From the NCBI RefSeq assembly GCF_003987855.1, contig NZ_RXIZ01000004.1, forward strand, positions 132,220-196,219: a stretch of DNA of 64,000 nt, given 5' to 3'. The stretch is from Hyphomicrobium sp. (GTDB lineage: Bacteria; Pseudomonadota; Alphaproteobacteria; Rhizobiales; Hyphomicrobiaceae). The notes under the pieces are model-generated. The model was not told the origin of the DNA. It ran no database searches and was given only the letters and a program-made list of their open reading frames with translations. Both the position numbers and the translations under genes were made by a program. The first letter of the stretch is position 1, and each line of letters begins with the position of its first letter. Below are positions 49,652 to 58,774 of this stretch, piece after piece.

Positions 49652-50875
49652 TCAGACAGCGCCTGCTGCGAATGCCTCGTTCCAGAGTTGAATGACGATC
49701 GCGAGATAGAAGACGAACGTCGCGACATAACCGCTCGCAAGCCAAAATGTTTGGCTCCCTGTCAGCGGCGTCGGCATCTGCTGGGCGTTCACCTTCGCGA
49801 ACAGAACGCCCGGAGCGATCGCGAGGATGATGATCATCAAAAGGACATCACGAAACACAGCCGCGAGGACCAGTCCAAAGAGCAGCATGGCTCCATGAAT
49901 GGCGCGCGTCAGGCGGACGGGCAAACGCGCGGTCAAAGCCTGCAGAACGCGTCCACCATCGAGCGGCAGGATCGGAAGCAGATTGAGGCCGTTCACCGCC
50001 GCGCTCATCAGCGCGAGATCCGACATGAACTGATCCTGCTGCTGTACCGATAGCCAGACGAACAGGGCCGTCGTGAGCATGCTGGCTGCTGGCCCCATCA
50101 GCGCCACGAAGCCACGCACAGCTTCGCTGCTGCCGAAATTCTGGCCGACGGCCACGCCTCCGAAGAACGGGATGAAGTAGATCCCTCGCACAGGAATGCC
50201 TACCAAGCGCATGGCGATCACATGTCCAAGTTCGTGCAGCAGCACGACGATGAGCAGCATGACCGCGATCGAGACGTCGAAGATCGCCGCAAAACTCGCG
50301 AACGTCAGCGCTCCTGTCAGAAAGGCGTTGCGGACCTGATCGCTCCAGTCGCGACCCCGCCCCGCCCGTGTTTCCGCCGTACGCTTGAGGCTATAGAGGC
50401 TGCGCAGCAAGGTGAGCGGCATCAGGAGACGCGTTGAAAATTTGGTGTGGGTGAGCTCGCAGCTCTCGGTGATGATCGATCTCTGATCGTCCCCAGAAAC
50501 CGCAACCGCGCCGATGTATTCGCTACCGAAATGATAGATCGGATCGCATTCTTCAGGCAGGAGCCGGAGCGTCAATGCCTCGCCCGGCGTTTCCGCAATC
50601 ACCTGGTAGGCAAATCGGAGGTGCCGGCCACCGTAGATGCAGGTGCCGGTGAAAACACCCGGCCGCTCCGGATCCGGATCCGTGTCGAGTTCCATCGGCG
50701 GCGGCCCTTCGAGCTTGATCTTGTTCGCCGAAACGACCGCCCAAATGACCGACTTGGGCGCATCGACCGCACGCGAAATTTGATAGCTACGCCGTGTGAT
50801 ACCCGTCGCGAGGTCGACCGGCACACGCAGCAACTCAGTTATCAGGAAGAAGATATTTTGTAGAATTGTCGGCAT
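49652..50875 (-). CDS. Site-2 protease (M50) with N-terminal SRPBCC-like domain
   Basis: The 407-aa protein begins with a short hydrophobic anchor and a soluble region of about 150 residues (ISRAVDAPKSVIWAVVSA, later VIAETPGEALTLRL) that reads as a polyketide cyclase/START-like (SRPBCC) domain. The C-terminal half is a membrane metalloprotease with HELGH (214-218) and the second-metal-site motif PLDGGR (304-309), within about six hydrophobic segments. Site-2 proteases cut substrates inside the membrane. No sigma or anti-sigma gene is adjacent, so the substrate is unknown. The domain order is unusual. Confidence 0.87.
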   Translation of the reverse strand: MPTILQNIFFLITELLRVPVDLATGITRRSYQISRAVDAPKSVIWAVVSANKIKLEGPPPMELDTDPDPERPGVFTGTCIYGGRHLRFAYQVIAETPGEALTLRLLPEECDPIYHFGSEYIGAVAVSGDDQRSIITESCELTHTKFSTRLLMPLTLLRSLYSLKRTAETRAGRGRDWSDQVRNAFLTGALTFASFAAIFDVSIAVMLLIVVLLHELGHVIAMRLVGIPVRGIYFIPFFGGVAVGQNFGSSEAVRGFVALMGPAASMLTTALFVWLSVQQQDQFMSDLALMSAAVNGLNLLPILPLDGGRVLQALTARLPVRLTRAIHGAMLLFGLVLAAVFRDVLLMIIILAIAPGVLFAKVNAQQMPTPLTGSQTFWLASGYVATFVFYLAIVIQLWNEAFAAGAV

Positions 50876-50949
50876 TCCCGGCGACCTTGCGATTGACGTA
50901 TTCGCATATGGCGCAAGGGCGCCGGTTTTTGGGTCACCCGTGTGACAGG

Positions 50950-51786
50950 TTATTCAGCCGCGCAAGCGGGACCGGCGATGGAACCATGTGCCGAAAGGTC
51001 GAGGATGGTCGGTTTGCGTCCCGAAAGCGGATTGTCCGGGTCCCACGAAATGCTCACGTTTTCAAAACGCGCCGCCAGTGCATCGTAGATCAGAAGCCGT
51101 CCCGCCAGGCTCTCGCCCAGGCCCAAGATTTCCTTGATCACCTCGGTTGCCTGCAGCGTTCCGACGACGCCGGCGACCGGTCCGAGAACGCCGACTTCTT
51201 CGCAGTTGGCGACAAGTCCAGCTGGCGGTGGCTCAGGGAAAATACATCGAAGCGTGGGATACGGATTTCCTTCCGGGTCTCGTTCGTGCGGCTTGAACGT
51301 TGAAATGTACCCGTCGAAAGAGCCAAGCGTTGCATAAACCAGAGGTCGCTTCGCGAAGTAACAAGCATCGGCGACGAGATATCGGGTCGCGAAATTGTCT
51401 GAGCCGTCAGCAACAACGTCGTAACGCGAAATGAGCGCGAGCGCGTTCGACGCATTGATGCGCTCCGCATGGACTTCGACTTCGACCAAAGGATTGATGC
51501 GACGAACGCCGTCCTGGGCGCTTTCGGCTTTAAGCCGGTCAGCATCTTCGGTCCGATGCAGGATCTGACGCTGTAAATTGTCGATCGAGACCCGGTCATC
51601 ATCGACGACGCCTATCGTGCCGACACCTGCCGCCGCCAGATACGTGATGACCGGCGAGCCAAGCCCGCCGGCGCCGATGACCAATACGCGCGCGGCCTTC
51701 AGCTTTTGCTGGCCCGGCGCGCCGACGTCACGCAAGACGAGATGGCGCTTGTACCGCTGCACCTCTTCCGCCGTGAGTGACGCCAT
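50950..51786 (-). CDS. moeB: HesA/MoeB/ThiF-family adenylyltransferase
   Basis: The 278-aa E1-like enzyme has the nucleotide-binding GAGGLGSPVITYLAAAGV, the Arg finger region IDNLQRQILH, the DGSDNFATRYLVADAC segment and the catalytic-Cys region NCEEVGVLGPV. It adenylates the C-terminal glycine of a small sulfur carrier, MoaD or ThiS. MoeB versus ThiF is not decided by sequence alone; the linked cysK and dut genes do not help. The zinc CxxC pairs seen in some members are not evident. Confidence 0.9.
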   Translation of the reverse strand: MASLTAEEVQRYKRHLVLRDVGAPGQQKLKAARVLVIGAGGLGSPVITYLAAAGVGTIGVVDDDRVSIDNLQRQILHRTEDADRLKAESAQDGVRRINPLVEVEVHAERINASNALALISRYDVVADGSDNFATRYLVADACYFAKRPLVYATLGSFDGYISTFKPHERDPEGNPYPTLRCIFPEPPPAGLVANCEEVGVLGPVAGVVGTLQATEVIKEILGLGESLAGRLLIYDALAARFENVSISWDPDNPLSGRKPTILDLSAHGSIAGPACAAE

Positions 51787-51803
51787 CTAGTCCTCGAAGA
51801 TAG

Positions 51804-52805
51804 TTAGCTGCGTGGCTGCGGTTCGACGAAGAGTTCGCTGCTATAGTAACGCTCGGCGGATGACGGGGCAAACGTCACGATCGTCTTGCCTGCAAACTCG
51901 GGCCTTTCCGCAACCGTAATAGCCGCAGCGACGTTGGCGCCGGTGGAAATGCCGCCCGGAATACCTTCGACCTTTGCAACGGTTCGCGAAACTTCGAACG
52001 CAGTATCGCTCGACACGGTCACGACCTCATCGATGAGACCCTTATCGAGGATGCTGGGAATGAACCCGGCGCCGATGCCCTGAATCTTATGCGGGCCGCG
52101 CGGCTGCCCTGACAGGATTGCGCTCGTTGTAGGTTCGACGGCAAAAATCTTGAGGCCAGGAATGCGCTTCTTCAGAGCCCTGCCGACACCGGTCAGCGTG
52201 CCACCTGTGCCCACACCGATGACGAGTGCGTCCACTTTGCCCTTGGTATCGTTGTAAATCTCTTCCGCGGTCGTCTTTTCGTGCACCAGCGGGTTCGCCG
52301 GATTGTCGAACTGCCCGGGAATGACTGCGTCCGGCAGCGTTTTTGCGATCTCTTCCGCGCGCGCGACCGCCGCCGGCATTCCGCCCGGACCTGGCGTCAA
52401 TTCCAATTCAGCGCCGAGATGCGACAGGATTTTTCGGCGCTCGATCGACATAGTCTCCGGCATCACGAGAATGAGACGGTATCCGCGAGCCGCTGCGACG
52501 AACGCCAGACCAATGCCGGTATTTCCCGACGTCGGCTCAATCAGAACCGTCTTGCCCGGCTTGATCCGGCCTTCTGCTTCGAGCACGTCGATCATCGCCA
52601 CGCCGATGCGATCTTTGACGGAAGACAACGGATTGAAGAATTCCAGCTTGAGCAGGATGTCCGCCTTGAGCTTGGCGGCTTCCTTGATCTTCGACAGGCG
52701 TACAAGCGGCGTATGACCGATGGTTTCGGTGATGCTGTCGTAGACACGACCGCGCCCCCAGCTCTTCGTTGCTTCGAGGGTCTTGATCTCAAGCGTCTCT
52801 GTCAT
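51804..52805 (-). CDS. cysK: Cysteine synthase A
   Basis: The 333-aa PLP enzyme has the pyridoxal lysine in NPLSSVKDRIGVAMI, the substrate loop EPTSGNTGIGLA and the glycine-rich GVGTGGTLTGVGRALK phosphate site. It condenses O-acetylserine with sulfide. It is 17 bases from the moeB-like gene on the same strand, which links sulfur assimilation and sulfur-carrier activation in one transcript, although this may be chance. Confidence 0.95.
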   Translation of the reverse strand: MTETLEIKTLEATKSWGRGRVYDSITETIGHTPLVRLSKIKEAAKLKADILLKLEFFNPLSSVKDRIGVAMIDVLEAEGRIKPGKTVLIEPTSGNTGIGLAFVAAARGYRLILVMPETMSIERRKILSHLGAELELTPGPGGMPAAVARAEEIAKTLPDAVIPGQFDNPANPLVHEKTTAEEIYNDTKGKVDALVIGVGTGGTLTGVGRALKKRIPGLKIFAVEPTTSAILSGQPRGPHKIQGIGAGFIPSILDKGLIDEVVTVSSDTAFEVSRTVAKVEGIPGGISTGANVAAAITVAERPEFAGKTIVTFAPSSAERYYSSELFVEPQPRS

Positions 52806-52948
52806 GGCCTGTCTCGGGGTTGCGTTGGCGCTTGTATGCGCCGACTAAAGATGGGGTTGTTTCTCGCAGGTTCGAGGGGCGTCCTCAAGGGGCGAGAGGG
52901 GCGCATAGAGGCCCATAAGCATTGCATTTTTTGTGCTTAAAGGACCAT

Positions 52949-53488
52949 TCAGCGCTTCTTCGCCGGGGATTTTGTTTTCGTCTTCCGCGAAACGCTCGCA
53001 ACGGATTTCCCCGCCTCGGTGGAGGCTTGGGAAGGCGTCTCCCCAATGCCCGTCGAGCCGAAACCGCCCTTGCCCCGCTTCGTTGGAGCGATCTTCTTCG
53101 TCTCACGCAATTTAACCCGGGTGACTGGGGCCACGATCATTTGAGCGATGCGTTCGCCTCTCGCGATGACGAACGGCTCGTTGCCGTGATTAATCAGGAT
53201 CACCGAGACTTCGCCGCGATAATCTGCATCGATCGTCCCCGGACTGTTGAGAACGGTGACGCCGTGCTTGATCGCGAGGCCCGAACGCGGCCGGACTTGC
53301 GCTTCCATCTTCTTGGGAATTTCAAAAATATATCCCGTCGGTATGAGGGCGCGCGCACCCGGTAAGATCGTAACGCTCGTTTCGGCTGCGATTGCAGCCA
53401 CAAGATCAAAACCCGCAGCAGCGTCGGTTTGATACGCGGGAAGCGGTAGCCCCTCCGCATGCGGCAGGCGCATCACCTTCATCTTCAT
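52949..53488 (-). CDS. dut: dUTP diphosphatase with basic C-terminal tail
   Basis: The protein has the trimeric dUTPase motifs: motif 1 [10 protein letters not shown], motif 2 [12 protein letters not shown], motif 3 (uracil pocket) [15 protein letters not shown], motif 4 [12 protein letters not shown] and motif 5 [10 protein letters not shown] lysine/serine-rich tail of about 30 residues extends past motif 5, making 179 residues rather than about 150. It removes dUTP and supplies dUMP. It overlaps the end of coaBC by ATGA, a conserved coupling. Confidence 0.95.
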   Translation of the reverse strand: MKMKVMRLPHAEGLPLPAYQTDAAAGFDLVAAIAAETSVTILPGARALIPTGYIFEIPKKMEAQVRPRSGLAIKHGVTVLNSPGTIDADYRGEVSVILINHGNEPFVIARGERIAQMIVAPVTRVKLRETKKIAPTKRGKGGFGSTGIGETPSQASTEAGKSVASVSRKTKTKSPAKKR

Positions 53489-54720
53489 TCTGCCGCTGTC
53501 CTTTTGGCATGAAGCTCTGTTGCAGCGCGCTCCATGATCTTGCGCGCGACCTTCGCCTTGCTCATTTCCGGCCAGCTCTCCACACCGGCAGCCGAGATGA
53601 CATGGACGGTATTGTTCTCACCTCCCATGACCCCTGATGAGGGCGAGACATCGTTGGCGATGATCCAGTCGGCTCGCTTCGACTTGAGCTTCTTTTTCGC
53701 ATGCGCCAGGACGTCCTGCGTTTCAGCGGCAAAACCGATGACGAGACTTGGCCGCGCCGGTCCGGGCTGGGCAATCGACTTGAGAATATCGGTATTTTCA
53801 ATAAGAGCGAGGGCAGGGGCGGCCTTCCCTTCGGTCTTCTTTATCTTTTCCAATTCCGGCGAAGCGACGCGCCAATCCGCGACCGCCGCCGCAAACACCG
53901 CAATGTCCGCAGGAAGCGAAGCGCGCACCGCCTCGAGCATTTCCGCCGCCGTCTTGATTCTCACGATGTCGACGCCGTGCGGCTCGGGCAGGGAAACAGG
54001 GCCGGAAATGAGCGTCACGCGCGCGCCGAGATCACGCGCGGCAACGGCAAGTTCGAAACCCTGTTTGCCCGACGAGCGATTGGCGAGGTAGCGGATAGGA
54101 TCGATGGGTTCGTGCGTCGGCCCGCTGGTCACGATCACATGACGGCCGGCAAGAAGGCCGCCCTTCTCTTTGCCTTCGTCGAGCACGGTTTCGATGGCCG
54201 CAATTAATTGCGGAACCTCGACCAAGCGACCCGGACCTGCCTCGCCTCTCTCCGCCATTTCGCCAGCCGCTGGCCCTACGAACTCAATCCCGTCTTTTTG
54301 CAATTGCGTCACGTTTCGGCGCGTCGCCGCATTGAGCCACATCGCCGGGTTCATCGCCGGTGCAACGAGCACTGGATTTTTCGTGGCGAGCAAAACCGCC
54401 GTCGCGAGATCGTCGGCATGACCACCTGCCATTCTGGCAAGAAGGTCTGCCGTCGCCGGTGCAACAATGATGATGTCGTTATCGCGCGCAAGCCGGATGT
54501 GGCCGATCTCGCGTTCGTCATCGAGATCGAAAAGGTCCGTGAGCACGCGCTCGTTCGTCAGCGCGCCAACGGAAAGTGGCGTCACGAACTGGTGTGCGGC
54601 CTTCGTCATGATGGCGCGCACGCTGTGTCCGCGCTCCCTGAGGCGACGGATCAGCTCAAGACATTTGTAGGCGGCAATGCCGCCTCCGATGATCAGAAGA
54701 ATGCGTTTTGCGCTTGCCAC
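53485..54720 (-). CDS. coaBC: Bifunctional phosphopantothenoylcysteine decarboxylase/synthetase CoaBC
   Basis: The N-terminal CoaC flavoprotein domain shows [40 protein letters not shown] and the [18 protein letters not shown] motif. The C-terminal CoaB domain has [20 protein letters not shown] and [14 protein letters not shown] at 54720 with GGAAGG upstream gives 411 residues; a TTG at 54750 would add 10. It makes 4'-phosphopantetheine from phosphopantothenate for coenzyme A. Its TGA overlaps the dut ATG. Confidence 0.96.
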   Translation of the reverse strand: MASAKRILLIIGGGIAAYKCLELIRRLRERGHSVRAIMTKAAHQFVTPLSVGALTNERVLTDLFDLDDEREIGHIRLARDNDIIIVAPATADLLARMAGGHADDLATAVLLATKNPVLVAPAMNPAMWLNAATRRNVTQLQKDGIEFVGPAAGEMAERGEAGPGRLVEVPQLIAAIETVLDEGKEKGGLLAGRHVIVTSGPTHEPIDPIRYLANRSSGKQGFELAVAARDLGARVTLISGPVSLPEPHGVDIVRIKTAAEMLEAVRASLPADIAVFAAAVADWRVASPELEKIKKTEGKAAPALALIENTDILKSIAQPGPARPSLVIGFAAETQDVLAHAKKKLKSKRADWIIANDVSPSSGVMGGENNTVHVISAAGVESWPEMSKAKVARKIMERAATELHAKRTAAE

Positions 54721-54974
54721 GACCTTCCGTCCGCTGTGCAGTCGAACCAAGCCAGCATTTTATCACAAGCCTCGTCCGCGTGAGTTAAGCCCGACATCTC
54801 GGAGGCGCGTACGAAAAGATGCACAGGCAATCCCAGGCTCCTTGCGGGACCAAACCCTCCCACCTCTTTTGCTGGCCAAAATTCGATCCAAAAGACCGAT
54901 TAGGTGGCGGCCTCATCCCAAGGCATCTGGGTAAATTGATCACCGATTAGGCATTCCGAAAATGGAAATTATTT

Positions 54975-55067
54975 ATGTCGCGCGGTGACTTGACGCAGAA
55001 GTCGCAATGGTACATGGTGCCGCCACTTGCGAGGTTCGGGACCGGTCGCAAGGCAAAAAACGAATAA
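54975..55067 (+). CDS. Candidate 30-aa microprotein with its own terminator
   Basis: An ATG preceded by GGAAATTATTT opens a 30-codon frame (MSRGDLTQKSQWYMVPPL, then a basic end) that ends in TAA. A strong terminator hairpin follows 27 bases later. The product is basic and carries aromatic and proline residues, without a signal peptide. I recognise no family. It could equally be a non-coding small RNA of about 150-170 bases ending in the same hairpin. Confidence 0.35.
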   Translation: MSRGDLTQKSQWYMVPPLARFGTGRKAKNE

Positions 55068-55094
55068 AGGTCCAAGTCTAGGGACGAAACCATT

Positions 55095-55130
55095 GGGGTG
55101 GCGCGCTCAGCGAGCCACCCCATTCCATTT
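55095..55130 (+). terminator. Rho-independent terminator in the coaBC-transporter gap
   Basis: GGGGTGGC and GCCACCCC form an 8-bp outer stem (55095-55121) with further inner pairing, followed by ATTCCATTTTG. No annotated gene feeds it, so it must end a short transcript starting upstream in the gap. Confidence 0.75.
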
Positions 55131-55272
55131 TGACCGCCTCGCTGGCCGTCAGGCAGCCTCCCAGACGGTGAGGCGCCCGAGTCAACCGTAATGCTCTCTG
55201 CCTTGATCGGAACGCGTTTCTGACGCCATTAGCGCGCGTTCAGTCAAAACGGGGAGCACGAAGAGTTTGCGA

Positions 55273-57201
55273 ATGGGTCTGGGGGATATCGCAGGCGCCA
55301 GCCGGCCGTCCGGCCGCCTGCTGCTGGGGAGCCTGCTGATCTGGCTGATCCTGGTCGTGGCGCTTCCGCTGTCGGCTTTGACGCTCAATTTCTTTCAGGT
55401 TGGCGGCATTCGACTGGGCTTTTGGATCGCGGCACAGGGCGCCATCGTCGGGCTTGTCGCGTTGGTCGCCTTCTACGCTTGGCGGGCAGGCGGCACATCC
55501 TCCAACGAAGGCATCGGCCCAGCTTTGGGCTTCGCCGGCGAAACCGTCGGCGCGGTCGTCATTCTCGGCTTCACAGGCTACATCGCGGCGATGGGCTACG
55601 ACGGCCTCGCCTTGCCGCTTGGAATGGTGGCCGGCGTTGCGCTGCTCGCCATCCTTGTCGCCCCACGTTTCGTTCTCTACCCCGTCCAATCGGTGAGCGG
55701 CTTCTTTGCAATCCGCTACGGTGGAGACCTCGCCCGGCGGCTCGCCTTTCTCATTGCCTTCGCCGCAACGACGCTTCTGCTAGCCGCAGATATCCGCGCC
55801 GGATCGATAGCGCTTCAGAGTCTGACAAACCTCGGGTTCCCGCAGACGGTTCTTTCTCTCACGCTCGCGATCACGGCTGCCTGGCTCGTCAGCACGGTCG
55901 TAAGCGCGAAGAAAATACACGGACTGGGGTTCGTTGCCATTTGCGGTGGTCTGCTCGTGACACTGGTCGGCTTCTCGCTCTACGCCACCGGTTCGGTCAT
56001 GCCCCATCTCTCGCTGGGATCGGCCGTGCAGAGCCAAGCAAATCTCAATCAAATGCTGATCGTCAATCGCCTGTCTGACGTCAAATCATTGACCCCGATG
56101 GCATCGCCCTTCCTACAGCTATCGATGAAGAATTTTGCCGGCCTCCTTCTGGCGGTGGCGCTTGGCATCGTCGCTGCTCCCCACCTTCTCGGTCGTCATA
56201 TTTCTCAATCGGCGGTCGCGCCGGGCGCCGCGGTCAAGCGCTCGACGATCGCACTTGTCGCCATCGCGCTCGTGATTGCCAGTTTGCCGCCGCTGGCCGT
56301 CTACAGCCGCGTCGGCTTCGAACAGACCATGTCGAAAGGCATCGAGATCGCGGCGATCCCGCAATCGTTTGCAGAAGCGAGTGCTCTGGGTTGGGTAAAG
56401 GTTTGCGATAAGAATTCCGACGTGACCGCCGATCTCGCGGGCGCCTGTCAAAAAGCGTCTGGCCAGCGCGGCTTCCTCCGCCTTCAGGACCTCGCGTTCA
56501 CGACCGATGGCTTTGTTGTCGCCGCACCAAAGATCTCTGGGCTGGATCCCTGGCTTGAATATCCCATTCTGCTTGGCGCGGTGCTCGCAACCATCCTCGC
56601 TGGCAACGCTCTGGTTTCGGCCATCACCGTCGCTGACGGCGAAGTGCGCCATGGCCGTAGCGAACAGGCGCCGAAATTCGACTTCCGCGCGGCAACCGCC
56701 GGAGGTCTGCTCATCGTGGGAGGCGCACTCGTCGCGATCTTCTCAATCATCGGAACGGCGCTGCTGGCCGCTGAAGGCTTCGCGATCCTTGCTGCAGGCC
56801 TCTTCCCTGCGCTTGTGCTGGGCCTCCACTGGCGGCACATGAATAGGGCCGGGGCCATTGCCGCAATGAGCGTCGGCACGATCATCACCGGTGCTTACCT
56901 TTTGGGCGTTCACTTTTGGCCCATCGAACTCTTCACACTCTCCGGAAGTTTTTCTGACGCACCGCCTCAAGCCGCCAAGCACTTAGCCGATCTGCAAGCG
57001 GCGCTCGCGTCGGCGACAACCCCGGAGGCTCAGGCCGCGGCTCGAGCCGCCCTTATCAGCAACGTCACGGCGATCGCCAATTGGGGCGGCCTGAAACCGG
57101 CGGCAATCACGCTGATCTCCGTACCGGCCGGCTTCATCGCCGGTTTGATCTTCAGTTTGCTGTTTCGCTCTCGCAAGTCGCCCGCGTCCGCACAAACGTG
57201 A
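55273..57201 (+). CDS. Sodium:solute symporter with fused N-terminal DUF4212-like domain
   Basis: The 642-aa polytopic protein (start ATG 55273 with AAGAG upstream) is an SSS-family carrier of the VC_2705/acetate-permease-like group. Its first 75 residues (LLIWLILVVALPLS, then GIRLGFWIAAQGAIVGLVAL) match the pattern of DUF4212, the two-helix small subunit normally encoded by a separate gene upstream. About 13 helices follow, with a long hydrophilic loop (about 385-425). Substrate is unknown, with acetate or other short carboxylates likely from family. glpD follows 67 bases downstream. Confidence 0.85.
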   Translation: MGLGDIAGASRPSGRLLLGSLLIWLILVVALPLSALTLNFFQVGGIRLGFWIAAQGAIVGLVALVAFYAWRAGGTSSNEGIGPALGFAGETVGAVVILGFTGYIAAMGYDGLALPLGMVAGVALLAILVAPRFVLYPVQSVSGFFAIRYGGDLARRLAFLIAFAATTLLLAADIRAGSIALQSLTNLGFPQTVLSLTLAITAAWLVSTVVSAKKIHGLGFVAICGGLLVTLVGFSLYATGSVMPHLSLGSAVQSQANLNQMLIVNRLSDVKSLTPMASPFLQLSMKNFAGLLLAVALGIVAAPHLLGRHISQSAVAPGAAVKRSTIALVAIALVIASLPPLAVYSRVGFEQTMSKGIEIAAIPQSFAEASALGWVKVCDKNSDVTADLAGACQKASGQRGFLRLQDLAFTTDGFVVAAPKISGLDPWLEYPILLGAVLATILAGNALVSAITVADGEVRHGRSEQAPKFDFRAATAGGLLIVGGALVAIFSIIGTALLAAEGFAILAAGLFPALVLGLHWRHMNRAGAIAAMSVGTIITGAYLLGVHFWPIELFTLSGSFSDAPPQAAKHLADLQAALASATTPEAQAAARAALISNVTAIANWGGLKPAAITLISVPAGFIAGLIFSLLFRSRKSPASAQT

Positions 57202-57268
57202 TCCTTCGCACTGCGCCGCGAGTCGCCTAGACTCAAATGACGGCGAACGTTGCGGAGCCATTCCCGTC

Positions 57269-58762
57269 ATGGCGGATGAAATCTACGATCTGCTTGTAAT
57301 CGGCGGCGGCATCAACGGCGCTGGTATTGCGGCGGACGCCTCCGCGCGCGGACTATCGGTGTTGCTCGCCGAGGCCGGAGATCTCGGCGGCGCAACCTCG
57401 TGGTGCAGCTCCAAGCTCATCCATGGCGGGCTACGATATCTGGAGCATTTCGAGTTTCGTCTCGTACGCGAAGCGCTCGCCGAGCGCGAGGTGCTGCTGG
57501 CCAAAGCACCTCATATTGTCCATCCCCTGCATTTCATTCTGCCGCAAATTTCTGGAATGCGCTCGCCGCTGATGATGCGCGCAGGCCTCTTCCTTTATGA
57601 TCATCTCGCCGCGCGAAAGTCGCTTGGCGCATCGCACGCGATCGATCTCCGCCACGATCCGGCGGGCATTCCCCTGGTGCCCGAAATTATGTCCGGCTTC
57701 ACGTACTGGGATTGCGCGGTCGACGACGCCCGCCTTGTCATCCTAAACGCGATAGCGGCGCGCGAATCTGGTGCGCACATTCTGACACGCACGCCGGTGA
57801 CGTCACTCGCGATCGAAAACAATCTTTGGATCGCGACACTCGGCGCCGGACGCAAGTTCGCGGCCAGAGCCGTTGTCAACGCGGCCGGTCCTTGGGTTGC
57901 CGAAGTTGCGAAACTCGCGCCGATTGACGCGACTAAGCCAATCTCGGTCAGGCTCGTCAAGGGCAGCCACATCGTCGTGCCGCGGATCAGCGGTGCCGAT
58001 GACGCTTACACATTCCAGAACGGCGATGGCCGCGTCGTCTTCGCGCTGCCGTTTGAAAAATCCTTCACACTGATTGGAACGACGGAAGAACCCATAACCG
58101 GCGATCCCGGAGAAGTTGCCGTCACGCGTGCAGAAGAAGACTACCTCATCGAGGCCGTAAGCCGCTTCTTTCGTTCCGCGCCAACACGAGAGTCGATCGA
58201 TTGGAGGTTCGCGGGCGTTCGCCCACTCGTCGAAGACGGCAGCAGCAGCGCCACCGAAGTCAGCCGCGACTACCAGCTCGAACTCCGCGCCGACAATTAT
58301 CCGCCGATCCTTCACGTCATCGGCGGCAAGATCACCACCTATCGCAAGCTAGCGGAAGCAGCCTTGGCTCAATTCTCACCGTTCTTTCCTCGCATGCAAC
58401 GGAGTTCCACGGCGGCAACACCACTCCCTGGCGGTGATCTCGGCGGCCTTTCGTTCGAAACCTGGCTTGAGGATTTCATACGTGCGCACTCTACGTTCGC
58501 ACCGGCATTCCTACGTAGCATCGCACGCCGCTATGGCTCTCGTGCGAGCGCGATCATCGCGGGCGCGCGGTCGCAATCCGATCTCGGCGAAAACTTTGGT
58601 GCTGATCTCACCGCGTGCGAGGTGTCGTATCTGAAATCGGAAGAATGGGCACAAACCGCCGATGACGTTCTTTGGCGCCGAACAAAGACGGCGTTGCATC
58701 TCGCCCCGGATGATCGAGCCAGGGCCGCCGATCGGATCGGCGCCTGGCTCGAGCGATCCTAA
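57269..58762 (+). CDS. glpD: Glycerol-3-phosphate dehydrogenase (aerobic, FAD-dependent)
   Basis: The 497-aa protein has the FAD-binding GGGINGAGIAADASARG near the N-terminus, the GGATSWCSSKLIHGGLRYLE motif and a C-terminal DAO_C domain (IGGKITTYRKLAE and the following helices). It oxidises glycerol 3-phosphate to dihydroxyacetone phosphate at the membrane, feeding electrons to quinone. No glycerol kinase or facilitator gene is adjacent. Confidence 0.96.
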   Translation: MADEIYDLLVIGGGINGAGIAADASARGLSVLLAEAGDLGGATSWCSSKLIHGGLRYLEHFEFRLVREALAEREVLLAKAPHIVHPLHFILPQISGMRSPLMMRAGLFLYDHLAARKSLGASHAIDLRHDPAGIPLVPEIMSGFTYWDCAVDDARLVILNAIAARESGAHILTRTPVTSLAIENNLWIATLGAGRKFAARAVVNAAGPWVAEVAKLAPIDATKPISVRLVKGSHIVVPRISGADDAYTFQNGDGRVVFALPFEKSFTLIGTTEEPITGDPGEVAVTRAEEDYLIEAVSRFFRSAPTRESIDWRFAGVRPLVEDGSSSATEVSRDYQLELRADNYPPILHVIGGKITTYRKLAEAALAQFSPFFPRMQRSSTAATPLPGGDLGGLSFETWLEDFIRAHSTFAPAFLRSIARRYGSRASAIIAGARSQSDLGENFGADLTACEVSYLKSEEWAQTADDVLWRRTKTALHLAPDDRARAADRIGAWLERS

Positions 58763-58774
58763 ATCCGCCTTGGC

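Larger units (their letters stand above)
54751..55272. other. Intergenic region between coaBC and the SSS transporter gene
   Basis: About 520 bases without a conventional gene. It holds the promoter side of coaBC, a 30-codon frame at 54975-55067, a terminator-like hairpin at 55095-55121, and the presumed promoter of the transporter. The frame-plus-terminator arrangement suggests an independent short transcript in the middle. Confidence 0.5.
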
